The translations under genes and the position numbers were made by a program. 37,580 nt of DNA from Strigamia acuminata (taxonomy: Eukaryota; Arthropoda; Chilopoda; Geophilomorpha; Linotaeniidae), in contig CASHSZ010000034.1 in assembly GCA_949358305.1 (NCBI GenBank), positions 1 through 37,580 of the forward strand. The letters are read 5' to 3'. Shown here piece after piece: positions 1-12,149 of the stretch. The notes under the pieces were generated by a model. The model saw only the letters and a list, made by a program, of their open reading frames with translations. It searched no databases and was not told the DNA's origin. The stretch's first letter is position 1. Every line of letters starts with the position of its first letter.

Positions 1-410
1 ATGCAAATTGCGCACACGGGAATCGATTTTTCAGCTCATTTTACGTCTAACCAGCACGTTTCTGGAACTTTTTCAATTTTTGGCCATTTCTCCATACATT
101 AGCCTTTGCTTTTTTGACAAATTTTAAAAAGTGCCAAAAACATGCTTAAGACGTATAAAATGCGCTAAAAAGTCGATTCCCGTTGGCGGAATTTGCATAT
201 CTGGCACCGTTGCAGAGATACACCACTTTTTCTGTTCAAAAAGTCTGTTTTTTGCTTATATCTCTGCAACAGTGCCAGATATGCAAATTGCGCACACGGG
301 AATCGATTTTTCAGCTCATTTTACGTCTAACCAGCACGTTTCTGGAACTTTTTCAATTTTTGGCCATTTCTCCAAAAATTAGCCTTTGCTTTTTTGACAA
401 ATTTTAAAAA

Positions 411-937
411 GTGCCAAAAACATGCTTAAGACGTATAAAATGCGCTAAAAAGTCGATTCCCGTTGGCGGAATTTGCATATCTGGCACCGTTGCAGAGATA
501 CACCACTTTTTCTGTTTAAAAAGTCTGTTTTTTGCTTATATCTCTGCAACAGTGCCAGATATGCAAATTGCGCACACGGGAATCGATTTTTCAGCTCATT
601 TTACGTCTAACCAGCACGTTTCTGGAACTTTTTCAATTTTTGGCCATTTCTCCATACTTTGCTCTAAATGCGCTAAAATGCTCTAAATGCGCTAAAAAGT
701 CGATTCCCGTTGGCGGAATTTGCATATCTGGCACCGTTGCAGAGATACACCACTTTTTCTGTTCAAAAAGTCTGTTTTTTGCTTATATCTCTGCAACAGT
801 GCCAGATATGCAAATTGCGCACACGGGAATCGATTTTTCAGCTCATTTTACGTCTAACCAGCACGTTTCTGGAACTTTTTCAATTTTTGGCCATTTCTCC
901 ATACATTAGCCTTTGCTTTTTTGACAAATTTTAAAAA
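411..937. repeat. Representative 527-bp satellite dimer with short junction
   Basis: A dimer in which the first monomer is joined to the second through a small duplication of a 19-bp word (CTCTAAATGCGCTAAAA plus two bases, at 661-698) instead of the usual tail and head, so the second monomer is only 247 bp. The first monomer of such a dimer always reads TGTTT at its centre (here 513-517) where all other monomers read TGTTC. Same dimers start at 1218, 1745, 2552, 3359, 3886, 15639, 16166, 18349, 19156, 22175 and 22702. The linked base change and junction mark it as one amplified higher-order variant. Confidence 0.93.
447..591. repeat. Foldback inside each satellite monomer (example)
   Basis: Left arm 447-500 (54 nt) and right arm 539-591 (53 nt) are inverted copies of each other with one single-base gap and four mismatches, separated by a 38-nt T-rich loop 501-538. 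The arms include AATTTGCATATCTGGCAC against its complement. The same dyad occurs at the same place in essentially every monomer of both arrays. The loop itself holds a CTTTTT / AAAAAG pair. It could extrude as a cruciform or fold as RNA; function unknown. Confidence 0.95.
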
Positions 938-3885
938 GTGCCAAAAACATGCTTAAGACGTATAAAATGCGCTAAAAAGTCGATTCCCGTTGGCGGAATT
1001 TGCATATCTGGCACCGTTGCAGAGATACACCACTTTTTCTGTTCAAAAAGTCTGTTTTTTGCTTATATCTCTGCAACAGTGCCAGATATGCAAATTGCGC
1101 ACACGGGAATCGATTTTTCAGCTCATTTTACGTCTAACCAGCACGTTTCTGGAACTTTTTCAATTTTTGGCCATTTCTCCATACATTAGCCTTTGCTTTT
1201 TTGACAAATTTTAAAAAGTGCCAAAAACATGCTTAAGACGTATAAAATGCGCTAAAAAGTCGATTCCCGTTGGCGGAATTTGCATATCTGGCACCGTTGC
1301 AGAGATACACCACTTTTTCTGTTTAAAAAGTCTGTTTTTTGCTTATATCTCTGCAACAGTGCCAGATATGCAAATTGCGCACACGGGAATCGATTTTTCA
1401 GCTCATTTTACGTCTAACCAGCACGTTTCTGGAACTTTTTCAATTTTTGGCCATTTCTCCATACTTTGCTCTAAATGCGCTAAAATGCTCTAAATGCGCT
1501 AAAAAGTCGATTCCCGTTGGCGGAATTTGCATATCTGGCACCGTTGCAGAGATACACCACTTTTTCTGTTCAAAAAGTCTGTTTTTTGCTTATATCTCTG
1601 CAACAGTGCCAGATATGCAAATTGCGCACACGGGAATCGATTTTTCAGCTCATTTTACGTCTAACCAGCACGTTTCTGGAACTTTTTCAATTTTTGGCCA
1701 TTTCTCCATACATTAGCCTTTGCTTTTTTGACAAATTTTAAAAAGTGCCAAAAACATGCTTAAGACGTATAAAATGCGCTAAAAAGTCGATTCCCGTTGG
1801 CGGAATTTGCATATCTGGCACCGTTGCAGAGATACACCACTTTTTCTGTTTAAAAAGTCTGTTTTTTGCTTATATCTCTGCAACAGTGCCAGATATGCAA
1901 ATTGCGCACACGGGAATCGATTTTTCAGCTCATTTTACGTCTAACCAGCACGTTTCTGGAACTTTTTCAATTTTTGGCCATTTCTCCATACTTTGCTCTA
2001 AATGCGCTAAAATGCTCTAAATGCGCTAAAAAGTCGATTCCCGTTGGCGGAATTTGCATATCTGGCACCGTTGCAGAGATACACCACTTTTTCTGTTCAA
2101 AAAGTCTGTTTTTTGCTTATATCTCTGCAACAGTGCCAGATATGCAAATTGCGCACACGGGAATCGATTTTTCAGCTCATTTTACGTCTAACCAGCACGT
2201 TTCTGAAACTTTTTCAATTTTTGGCCATTTCTCCATACATTAGCCTTTGCTTTTTTGACAAATTTTAAAAAGTGCCAAAAACATGCTTAAGACGTATAAA
2301 ATGCGCTAAAAAGTCGATTCCCGTTGGCGGAATTTGCATATCTGGCACCGTTGCAGAGATACACCACTTTTTCTGTTCAAAAAGTCTGTTTTTTGCTTAT
2401 ATCTCTGCAACAGTGCCAGATATGCAAATTGCGCACACGGGAATCGATTTTTCAGCTCATTTTACGTCTAACCAGCACGTTTCTGGAACTTTTTCAATTT
2501 TTGGCCATTTCTCCATACATTAGCCTTTGCTTTTTTGACAAATTTTAAAAAGTGCCAAAAACATGCTTAAGACGTATAAAATGCGCTAAAAAGTCGATTC
2601 CCGTTGGCGGAATTTGCATATCTGGCACCGTTGCAGAGATACACCACTTTTTCTGTTTAAAAAGTCTGTTTTTTGCTTATATCTCTGCAACAGTGCCAGA
2701 TATGCAAATTGCGCACACGGGAATCGATTTTTCAGCTCATTTTACGTCTAACCAGCACGTTTCTGGAACTTTTTCAATTTTTGGCCATTTCACCATACTT
2801 TGCTCTAAATGCGCTAAAATGCTCTAAATGCGCTAAAAAGTCGATTCCCGTTGGCGGAATTTGCATATCTGGCACCGTTGCAGAGATACACCACTTTTTC
2901 TGTTCAAAAAGTCTGTTTTTTGCTTATATCTCTGCAACAGTGCCAGATATGCAAATTGCGCACACGGGAATCGATTTTTCAGCTCATTTTACGTCTAACC
3001 AGCACGTTTCTGGAACTTTTTCAATTTTTGGCCATTTCTCCATACATTAGCCTTTGCTTTTTTGACAAATTTTAAAAAGTGCCAAAAACATGCTTAAGAC
3101 GTATAAAATGCGCTAAAAAGTCGATTCCCGTTGGCGGAATTTGCATATCTGGCACCGTTGCAGAGATACACCACTTTTTCTGTTCAAAAAGTCTGTTTTT
3201 TGCTTATATCTCTGCAACAGTGCCAGATATGCAAATTGCGCACACGGGAATCGATTTTTCAGCTCATTTTACGTCTAACCAGCACGTTTCTGGAACTTTT
3301 TCAATTTTTGGCCATTTCTCCATACATTAGCCTTTGCTTTTTTGACAAATTTTAAAAAGTGCCAAAAACATGCTTAAGACGTATAAAATGCGCTAAAAAG
3401 TCGATTCCCGTTGGCGGAATTTGCATATCTGGCACCGTTGCAGAGATACACCACTTTTTCTGTTTAAAAAGTCTGTTTTTTGCTTATATCTCTGCAACAG
3501 TGCCAGATATGCAAATTGCGCACACGGGAATCGATTTTTCAGCTCATTTTACGTCTAACCAGCACGTTTCTGGAACTTTTTCAATTTTTGGCCATTTCTC
3601 CATACTTTGCTCTAAATGCGCTAAAATGCTCTAAATGCGCTAAAAAGTCGATTCCCGTTGGCGGAATTTGCATATCTGGCACCGTTGCAGAGATACACCA
3701 CTTTTTCTGTTCAAAAAGTCTGTTTTTTGCTTATATCTCTGCAACAGTGCCAGATATGCAAATTGCGCACACGGGAATCGATTTTTCAGCTCATTTTACG
3801 TCTAACCAGCACGTTTCTGGAACTTTTTCAATTTTTGGCCATTTCTCCATACATTAGCCTTTGCTTTTTTGACAAATTTTAAAAA

Positions 3886-6624
3886 GTGCCAAAAACATGC
3901 TTAAGACGTATAAAATGCGCTAAAAAGTCGATTCCCGTTGGCGGAATTTGCATATCTGGCACCGTTGCAGAGATACACCACTTTTTCTGTTTAAAAAGTC
4001 TGTTTTTTGCTTATATCTCTGCAACAGTGCCAGATATGCAAATTGCGCACACGGGAATCGATTTTTCAGCTCATTTTACGTCTAACCAGCACGTTTCTGG
4101 AACTTTTTCAATTTTTGGCCATTTCTCCATACTTTGCTCTAAATGCGCTAAAATGCTCTAAATGCGCTAAAAAGTCGATTCCCGTTGGCGGAATTTGCAT
4201 ATCTGGCACCGTTGCAGAGATACACCACTTTTTCTGTTCAAAAAGTCTGTTTTTTGCTTATATCTCTGCAACAGTGCCAGATATGCAAATTGCGCACACG
4301 GGAATCGATTTTTCAGCTCATTTTACGTCTAACCAGCACGTTTCTGGAACTTTTTCAATTTTTGGCCATTTCTCCATACATTAGCCTTTGCTTTTTTGAC
4401 AAATTTTAAAAAGTGCCAAAAACATGCTTAAGACGTATAAAATGCGCTAAAAAGTCGATTCCCGTTGGCGGAATTTGCATATCTGGCACCGTTGCAGAGA
4501 TACACCACTTTTTCTGTTCAAAAAGTCTGTTTTTTGCTTATATCTCTGCAACAGTGCCAGATATGCAAATTGCGCACACGGGAATCGATTTTTCAGCTCA
4601 TTTTACGTCTAACCAGCACGTTTCTGGAACTTTTTCAATTTTTGGCCATTTCTCCATACATTAGCCTTTGCTTTTTTGACAAATTTTAAAAAGTGCCAAA
4701 AACATGCTTAAGACGTATAAAATGCGCTAAAAAGTCGATTCCCGTTGGCGGAATTTGCATATCTGGCACCGTTGCAGAGATACACCACTTTTTCTGTTCA
4801 AAAAGTCTGTTTTTTGCTTATATCTCTGCAACAGTGCCAGATATGCAAATTGCGCACACGGGAATCGATTTTTCAGCTCATTTTACGTCTAACCAGCACG
4901 TTTCTGGAATTTTTTCAATTTTTGGCCATTTCTTTGCTTTTTTGACAAATTTTAAAAAGTGCCAAAAACATGCTTAAGACGTATAAAATGCGCTAAAAAG
5001 TCGATTCCCGTTGGCGGAATTTGCATATCTGGCACCGTTGCAGAGATACACCACTTTTTCTGTTCAAAAAGTCTGTTTTTTGCTTATATCTCTGCAACAG
5101 TGCCAGATATGCAAATTGCGCACACGGGAATCGATTTTTCAGCTCATTTTACGTCTAACCAGCACGTTTCTGGAACTTTTTCAATTTTTGGCCATTTCTC
5201 CATACATTAGCCTTTGCTTTTTTGACAAATTTTAAAAAGTGCCAAAAACATGCTTAAGACGTATAAAATGCGCTAAAAAGTCGATTCCCGTTGGCGGAAT
5301 TTGCATATCTGGCACCGTTGCAGAGATACACCACTTTTTCTGTTCAAAAAGTCTGTTTTTTGCTTATATCTCTGCAACAGTGCCAGATATGCAAATTGCG
5401 CACACGGGAATCGATTTTTCAGCTCATTTTACGTCTAACCAGCACGTTTCTGGAACTTTTTCAATTTTTGGCCATTTCTCCATACATTAGCCTTTGCTTT
5501 TTTGACAAATTTTAAAAAGTGCCAAAAACATGCTTAAGACGTATAAAATGCGCTAAAAAGTCGATTCCCGTTGGCGGAATTTGCATATCTGGCACCGTTG
5601 CAGAGATACACCACTTTTTCTGTTCAAAAAGTCTGTTTTTTGCTTATATCTCTGCAACAGTGCCAGATATGCAAATTGCGCACACGGGAATCGATTTTTC
5701 AGCTCATTTTACGTCTAACCAGCACGTTTCTGGAACTTTTTCAATTTTTGGCCATTTCTCCATACATTAGCCTTTGCTTTTTTGACAAATTTTAAAAAGT
5801 GCCAAAAACATGCTTAAGACGTATAAAATGCGCTAAAAAGTCGATTCCCGTTGGCGGAATTTGCATATCTGGCACCGTTGCAGAGATACACCACTTTTTC
5901 TGTTCAAAAAGTCTGTTTTTTGCTTATATCTCTGCAACAGTGCCAGATATGCAAATTGCGCACACGGGAATCGATTTTTCAGCTCATTTTACGTCTAACC
6001 AGCACGTTTCTGGAACTTTTTCAATTTTTGGCCATTTCTCCATACATTAGCCTTTGCTTTTTTGACAAATTTTAAAAAGTGCCAAAAACATGCTTAAGAC
6101 GTATAAAATGCGCTAAAAAGTCGATTCCCGTTGGCGGAATTTGCATATCTGGCACCGTTGCAGAGATACACCACTTTTTCTGTTCAAAAAGTCTGTTTTT
6201 TGCTTATATCTCTGCAACAGTGCCAGATATGCAAATTGCGCACACGGGAATCGATTTTTCAGCTCATTTTACGTCTAACCAGCACGTTTCTGGAACTTTT
6301 TCAATTTTTGGCCATTTCTTTGCTTTTTTGACAAATTTTAAAAAGTGCCAAAAACATGCTTAAGACGTATAAAATGCGCTAAAAAGTCGATTCCCGTTGG
6401 CGGAATTTGCATATCTGGCACCGTTGCAGAGATACACCACTTTTTCTGTTCAAAAAGTCTGTTTTTTGCTTATATCTCTGCAACAGTGCCAGATATGCAA
6501 ATTGCGCACACGGGAATCGATTTTTCAGCTCATTTTACGTCTAACCAGCACGTTTCTGGAACTTTTTCAATTTTTGGCCATTTCTCCAAAAATTAGCCTT
6601 TGCTTTTTTGACAAATTTTAAAAA
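3886..6624. repeat. Higher-order block shared with the right array
   Basis: The order of monomer lengths here, 527-280-266-280-280-280-280-266-280, is the same as at 19156-21894, and both blocks are 2739 bp long. They end alike with the CCAAAAATT tail variant (6585-6594 and the corresponding place before 21895). A second shared block is 131-1744 against 18069-19682 (280-527-280-527, 1614 bp, both starting with the CCAAAAATT variant). These are kilobase-scale duplications above the monomer level, as made by unequal exchange. Confidence 0.85.
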
Positions 6625-6816
6625 GTGCCAAAAACATGCTTAAGACGTATAAAATGCGCTAAAAAGTCGATTCCCGTTGGCGGAATTTGCATATCTGGCA
6701 CCGTTGCAGAGATACACCACTTTTTCTGTTCAAAAAGTCTGTTTTTTGCTTATATCTCTGCAACAGTGCCAGATATGCAAATTGCGCACACGGGAATCGA
6801 TTTTTCAGCTCATTTT
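6625..6816. repeat. Satellite monomer interrupted by the copia insertion (left part)
   Basis: The monomer runs normally to CTCATTTT (6809-6816) and is then cut by the copia LTR. The sequence ATTTTACGTCTAACC resumes at 15299, so the break is inside one repeat unit. The left part carries the TGTTC centre, whereas the right part continues into the short-junction form that everywhere else follows TGTTT. Confidence 0.93.
6812..6816. other. Target-site duplication, left copy (ATTTT)
   Basis: ATTTT directly before the LTR start at 6817 matches ATTTT at 15299-15303 directly after the LTR end at 15298; the uninterrupted satellite has this 5-mer once. Five bases is the usual duplication for copia-type integrases. 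It shows that the whole 6817-15298 block entered as one insertion. Confidence 0.9.
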
Positions 6817-7096
6817 TGTTGAAAGTATGGATTGATGAACAAATTCCAGGCCAAAAGTGAGTAAAAGAACAAGATTTAATCATCTCATGCAAGCATGGAG
6901 AAAAATCAACAACAAGAGAACAAGTAATAACAACAGTTGCTAAGCAGTTAAAAAACAACTCCAACTACGGTAACCCAATTGATACATCAATGTTTACATG
7001 ATAATAAACTATAAAATCATAAATAATTACAAATCAAACATGTGTAACATCAATAATCAATTGCATATCACAAATCTCGGAGAACAAAAGCCAACA
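6817..7096 (-). repeat. Copia 3' LTR (LTR1), 280 bp
   Basis: On the minus strand it begins TGTTGG and ends TTTCAACA, with a TG...CA border. It is preceded on that strand by a polypurine tract (7097-7107) and followed by the ATTTT duplication, so it is the outer 3' LTR of the composite element. The TGTTGG start is like that of known copia LTRs. Confidence 0.93.
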
Positions 7097-7116
7097 GAGC
7101 CCCCCATTCTCCGAGA
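7075..7116 (-). promoter_or_regulatory. Polypurine tract and hairpin across the PPT/U3 border
   Basis: TCTCGGAGAA (7075-7084) and TTCTCCGAGA (7107-7116) are a perfect 10-bp inverted repeat around the LTR edge at 7096/7097. On the minus strand the 22-nt loop holds the GGGGGG-rich polypurine tract, the CTC before the LTR and the first LTR bases. The same structure recurs at 9823-9864 and 12408-12449. The PPT primes plus-strand DNA synthesis; a role for the hairpin is inference. Confidence 0.75.
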
Positions 7117-7163
7117 CATGACTCAATCATATAACAAGATATAACAAAAGTAAATGCGAAAAC

Positions 7164-9568
7164 CTATCGCAAACTACTGTAAAAATGTTGACATAAATAT
7201 CGAATGCGGGCGGGCGAGAAAAATTTTGTGAAGATGTCCGCAGGGTTTAATTCACCTGAAACTTTCCTCAAAACAAAAACACCCTCATTTAGCCAATCCC
7301 GCAGGAAAAAGAATTTCACGTCAATGTGCTTTGTCCTCCGATTCTCTATATCGTTGCGGGTGAAAAAAATCGTCGACAGAGAATCAGAGAACATGGTTGG
7401 GGCCGGAAGTTGAAAAATCCGGGTCCGCTCAATCGCACCATGAAGCCAGACAATTTCCTTTGCACCGTCCAAAAGCGCTAGGAATTCCGCTTCCATAATG
7501 GACAAGGCGCAATAGCGTTGCTTACAGCAACCCCAGGAAATGGGAACCCCGAACACCGAAATCGTATAACCTCCGAAGCTCTTTCTTGTATCTCGATCTG
7601 AGATCCAAGAAGCATCGGAGTGCCCTGATAGAATATCTCCAGTGACCGCGGAAAGCTGAATTGAATATTCCCGCGTATTCTTCACATACTGGAGGATCTG
7701 TAGCAAAAGGGCCACGTGCCTTCCAGTAAAGCACGTGTTATATTGTGACATAAGGATAACTGGAAAGAGGATATCGGGACGCGTTCGAGAAGCTAGAAAG
7801 AGCAGAGACCCAATGAGAGACCGATATGGGAATTCATCATCCCTCAAAACACGTTCACCATCTCTAGCACAATTGACCATCGTGCCAACGGTAATCGGGA
7901 CTTTGCACAAATGCTCGGAGGAAATTCCGTAGTCTTCAGCAATCTTATCAATGTAATCGCGCTGATGGATGCAGATTTTACCACCATCGCGATCAAATTG
8001 GACGCCCAACAACTTCGATACCGGACCCAAATCTGTTATCGTGAAAATTGCACGAAGGGCCTTAACAGTTCGATCACGCGGATCTTGTCCTTTGGTGAAA
8101 AGTACCATGTCATCAACATAAACAAGGATGACAGCATCATAAGTGTTGGAAATAAATACGCCATTAATCCCAAGAAGCTTGTGGAAATTAATCCCTAGCA
8201 AAGCCTCAACCAGGCGGAAATTCCATTGCCGTCCGCTCTGATGAAGGCCATAAAGGGCCTTATGAAGCCTCCATACCTTACCGGCATTCTGAGGAGTTTC
8301 CCAGCCCTTAGGAATTCTCATGAAGATAGCTTCATCTAAGTTGCCATATAAATAAGCACCCTTGACATCGAGATGTGCATCTAGCCAGCCTAAAACGACT
8401 ACTAGAAGCACGAAAAACAGGCGTATAAGCACATAGTTAACCACGGGACTGAAAACCTCGGAATAGTCGACTCCGAACTTTTGGCTAAAGCCCTGGGCAA
8501 CCAACATCGCTCTAAAACGGCGCACGACGCCTTCTGCATCGCGCTTGATGTAGTAAACCCATTTATTCCCCACAATGTTCACATTAGAAGGAGGTTTCTC
8601 AACCTCTTCGTAAACACCTCGCTCACGGAAGAGTGAAAGCTCTTCCTCCATGGCTTTCTGCCAATGGACACGGTCGGGACTTGCAATAGCTTCCTTATAG
8701 GTGCGAGGAACCTGGGCAAATAAGGAGTGCGCGTACCGTGGTGTAGCAGAATAGCAATCCCCTAATGCTTCATCTTCTGAAGCCGTAGGACTAGGAAGAG
8801 GAAAAGCAGTTGGATCTGCCGGAGGGGGATCAACCGTGCAAACAGGCACGTTCCGGGTGCAAAAGTCAAAATTATCCCGGTCATATGCTAATCGATGATC
8901 TGCGCAATATTGCGCAACGTCAACATGACTCCGTAATCTGGTATGATCCGGGGGATAAAAATACACATCAGTGTTTCCCATAGTCGCACCAGACTGCCGA
9001 ATCACCTCGGAGCGAGTCCACTTGCCCCCCACAGCCGAAGTAGAAGGCTGAGGCTGATTTAGTGGCGAGGCAATAGTAGGTGGTGTAGGCAACGGATGCG
9101 CTTGCGCCGAAGGTCGAGTAACCACAGGCGGTGGAGGAGGAGGATAAGAAGGTGGAGGAGGATAAGAAAGCGGAGGAAGATTGGGGGGACGTTGAGGAGG
9201 AGGTGGAGGAAGAGGTGGATCGGAATCGAAATCCGAATCTAATGTCACCGATATAGCTCCCTCATCAGTTACCTCAGTACCCTCATAAAAACGAGGATGT
9301 CCCCACATGCAGTTTTCATCAAAACGAACATGCTTTGACTCAAACACTGCACGGCGCTTCGGGCACCACACGCGATAACCTCGCGTGCGCAAAGCATAGC
9401 CAACAACTACACCCGTCCAGGCTCGAGACTCGAATTTTGAACCACGGACCTGTTGTGGTATGTGCACGAAACACCTTGACCCAATCACTTTTAAGTGCTT
9501 GAGTGGAACAGCCTTATTGTACCACAGACAATAGGGGATAAGGTTGTTCAGAGATTTATGTGGAAAGC
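7164..9568 (-). pseudogene. pol: Copia pol fragment A: integrase C-terminus, RT, RNase H
   Basis: A long open frame covers the 3' part of copia pol, in order: end of integrase (motif FVHIP, then RAWTGVVVGYA and GYRVW typical of the copia C-terminal region), a proline-rich linker, reverse transcriptase, and RNase H. In the 818-residue frame counted from 9620, the first RT aspartate is D418 in LDVKGAYLYG, the catalytic YVDD is 501-504, and RNase H acidic residues are D669, E710 or E712, D746 and D767 in RTKHID. The first 17 or so residues are LTR-derived, so the true fragment starts at the LTR2 junction (9568). Gag, protease and the integrase DDE core are missing, so it cannot be a functional polyprotein, though RT and RNase H are uninterrupted. 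It ends with TAG at 7164-7166, 67 bp before the LTR. Confidence 0.93.
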
Positions 9569-9844
9569 GAAAGTATGGATTGATGAACAAATTCCAGGCC
9601 AAAAGTGAGTAAAAGAACAAGATTTAATCATCTCATGCAAGCATGGAGAAAAATCAACAACAAGAGAACAAGTAATAACAACAGTTGCTAAGCAGTTAAA
9701 AAACAACTCCAACTACGGTAACCCAATTGATACATCAATGTTTACATGATAATAAACTATAAAATCATAAATAATTACAAATCAAACATGTGTAACATCA
9801 ATAATCAATTGCATATCACAAATCTCGGAGAACAAAAGCCAACA
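9569..9844 (-). repeat. Internal copia LTR2, missing 4 terminal bases
   Basis: Matches the other LTRs except that the terminal TGTT at its plus-strand left edge is gone: pol sequence TGGAAAGC runs straight into GAAAGTATGG. The short GAAAG shared on both sides of the join suggests a microhomology-mediated or template-switch junction. There is no ATTTT duplication here, so it is not an independent insertion edge. Confidence 0.9.
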
Positions 9845-9864
9845 GAGCCCCCCATTCTCCGAGA
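9823..9864 (-). promoter_or_regulatory. Second copy of PPT/U3 hairpin
   Basis: 10-bp arms 9823-9832 and 9855-9864 flank the LTR2 edge at 9844/9845 with the G-run in the loop, identical to the 7075-7116 copy. Confidence 0.7.
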
Positions 9865-9911
9865 CATGACTCAATCATATAACAAGATATAACAAAAGTA
9901 AATGCGAAAAC

Positions 9912-12149
9912 CTATCGCAAACTACTGTAAAAATGTTGACATAAATATCGAATGCGGGCGGGCGAGAAAAATTTTGTGAAGATGTCCGCAGGGTTTAATT
10001 CACCTGAAACTTTCCTCAAAACAAAAACACCCTCATTTAGCCAATCCCGCAGGAAAAAGAATTTCACGTCAATGTGCTTTGTCCTCCGATTCTCTATATC
10101 GTTGCGGGTGAAAAAAATCGTCGACAGAGAATCAGAGAACATGGTTGGGGCCGGAAGTTGAAAAATCCGGGTCCGCTCAATCGCACCATGAAGCCAGACA
10201 ATTTCCTTTGCACCGTCCAAAAGCGCTAGGAATTCCGCTTCCATAATGGACAAGGCGCAATAGCGTTGCTTACAGCAACCCCAGGAAATGGGAACCCCGA
10301 ACACCGAAATCGTATAACCTCCGAAGCTCTTTCTTGTATCTCGATCTGAGATCCAAGAAGCATCGGAGTGCCCTGATAGAATATCTCCAGTGACCGCGGA
10401 AAGCTGAATTGAATATTCCCGCGTATTCTTCACATACTGGAGGATCTGTAGCAAAAGGGCCACGTGCCTTCCAGTAAAGCACGTGTTATATTGTGACATA
10501 AGGATAACTGGAAAGAGGATATCGGGACGCGTTCGAGAAGCTAGAAAGAGCAGAGACCCAATGAGAGACCGATATGGGAATTCATCATCCCTCAAAACAC
10601 GTTCACCATCTCTAGCACAATTGACCATCGTGCCAACGGTAATCGGGACTTTGCACAAATGCTCGGAGGAAATTCCGTAGTCTTCAGCAATCTTATCAAT
10701 GTAATCGCGCTGATGGATGCAGATTTTACCACCATCGCGATCAAATTGGACGCCCAACAACTTCGATACCGGACCCAAATCTGTTATCGTGAAAATTGCA
10801 CGAAGGGCCTTAACAGTTCGATCACGCGGATCTTGTCCTTTGGTGAAAAGTACCATGTCATCAACATAAACAAGGATGACAGCATCATAAGTGTTGGAAA
10901 TAAATACGCCATTAATCCCAAGAAGCTTGTGGAAATTAATCCCTAGCAAAGCCTCAACTAGGCGGAAATTCCATTGCCGTCCGCTCTGATGAAGGCCGTA
11001 AAGGGCCTTATGAAGCCTCCATACCTTACCGGCATTCTGAGGAGTTTCCCAGCCCTTAGGAATTCTCATGAAGATAGCTTCATCTAAGTTGCCATATAAA
11101 TAAGCACCCTTGACATCGAGATGTGCATCTAGCCAGCCTAAAACGACTACTAGAAGCACGAAAAACAGGCGTATAAGCACATAGTTAACCACGGGACTGA
11201 AAACCTCGGAATAGTCGACTCCGAACTTTTGGCTAAAGCCCTGGGCAACCAACATCGCTCTAAAACGGCGCACGACGCCTTCTGCATCGCGCTTGATGTA
11301 GTAAACCCATTTATTCCCCACAATGTTCACATTAGAAGGAGGTTTCTCAACCTCTTCGTAAACACCTCGCTCACGGAAGAGTGAAAGCTCTTCCTCCATG
11401 GCTTTCTGCCAATGGACACGGTCGGGACTTGCAATAGCTTCCTTATAGGTGCGAGGAACCTGGGCAAATAAGGAGTGCGCGTACCGTGGTGTAGCAGAAT
11501 AGCAATCCCCTAATGCTTCATCTTCTGAAGCCGTAGGACTAGGAAGAGGAAAAGCAGTTGGATCTGCCGGAGGGGGATCAACCGTGCAAACAGGCACGTT
11601 CCGGGTGCAAAAGTCAAAATTATCCCGGTCATATGCTAATCGATGATCTGCGCAATATTGCGCAACGTCAACATGACTCCGTAATCTGGTATGATCCGGG
11701 GGATAAAAATACACATCAGTGTTTCCCATAGTCGCACCAGACTGCCGAATCACCTCGGAGCGAGTCCACTTGCCCCCCACAGCCGAAGTAGAAGGCTGAG
11801 GCTGATTTAGTGGCGAGGCAATAGTAGGTGGTGTAGGCAACGGATGCGCTTGCGCCGAAGGTCGAGTAACCACAGGCGGTGGAGGAGGAGGATAAGAAGG
11901 TGGAGGAGGATAAGAAAGCGGAGGAAGATTGGGGGGACGTTGAGGAGGAGGTGGAGGAAGAGGTGGATCGGAATCGAAATCCGAATCTAATGTCACCGAT
12001 ATAGCTCCCTCATCAGTTACCTCAGTACCCTCATAAAAACGAGGATGTCCCCACATGCAGTTTTCATCAAAACGAACATGCTTTGACTCAAACACTGCAC
12101 GGCGCTTCGGGCACCACACGCGATAACCTCGCGTGCGCAAAGCATAGCC
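9912..12149 (-). pseudogene. pol: Copia pol fragment B: integrase tail, RT, RNase H
   Basis: The 2305-bp segment 9845-12149 is collinear with 7097-9401 and nearly identical (for example a C/T difference at 8211 against 10959 and A/G at the ATAAAGG site near 8249 against 10997). The frame retains the end of integrase from TRGYRVW onward, the proline-rich linker, RT with YVDD, and the whole RNase H. It starts abruptly at the LTR3 edge, 167 bp further into pol than fragment A. No gag, protease or integrase core is present. In-frame stop at 9912-9914. Its near identity to fragment A means both copies come from the same recent source element. Confidence 0.92.

Larger units (their letters stand above)
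1..6816. repeat. Satellite array, left block (about 280 bp monomer)
   Basis: Head-to-tail tandem array entering from the left edge mid-monomer. Monomer starts, taken at the conserved GTGCCAAAAACATGC, fall at 131, 411, 938, 1218, 1745, 2272, 2552, 3079, 3359, 3886, 4413, 4693, 4959, 5239, 5519, 5799, 6079, 6345 and 6625; six further copies join through a shorter junction that lacks that start. Spacings are 280, 527 (280+247) and 266 bp. Copies are almost identical by eye; isolated substitutions include 2204, 2791 and 4909, so the array is recently homogenised. Short open frames recur in every copy but end at the same repeat-borne stops and show no protein family, so I treat the block as non-coding satellite. 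Confidence 0.97.

Noticed and set aside
131-6822. Dozens of 66-125 codon open frames on the plus strand in the satellite
   Set aside because: They repeat with the monomer, overlap one another in two frames, and have no recognisable domain or codon bias; they are products of repetition.
6659-6964. Minus-strand 101-codon frame across the LTR/satellite join
   Set aside because: Half is LTR and half is satellite; the same LTR part reappears at 12088-12297 in another context.
6817-7096. Origin of the satellite from the copia LTR, as both are 280 bp
   Set aside because: No sequence similarity between LTR and monomer in either orientation; the equal length is coincidence.
7204-8198. Plus-strand open frames of 65-95 codons opposite copia pol (and their copies near 9952-10946, 12537-12746, 14175-14638)
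   Set aside because: They are antisense shadows of conserved RT and RNase H coding sequence.
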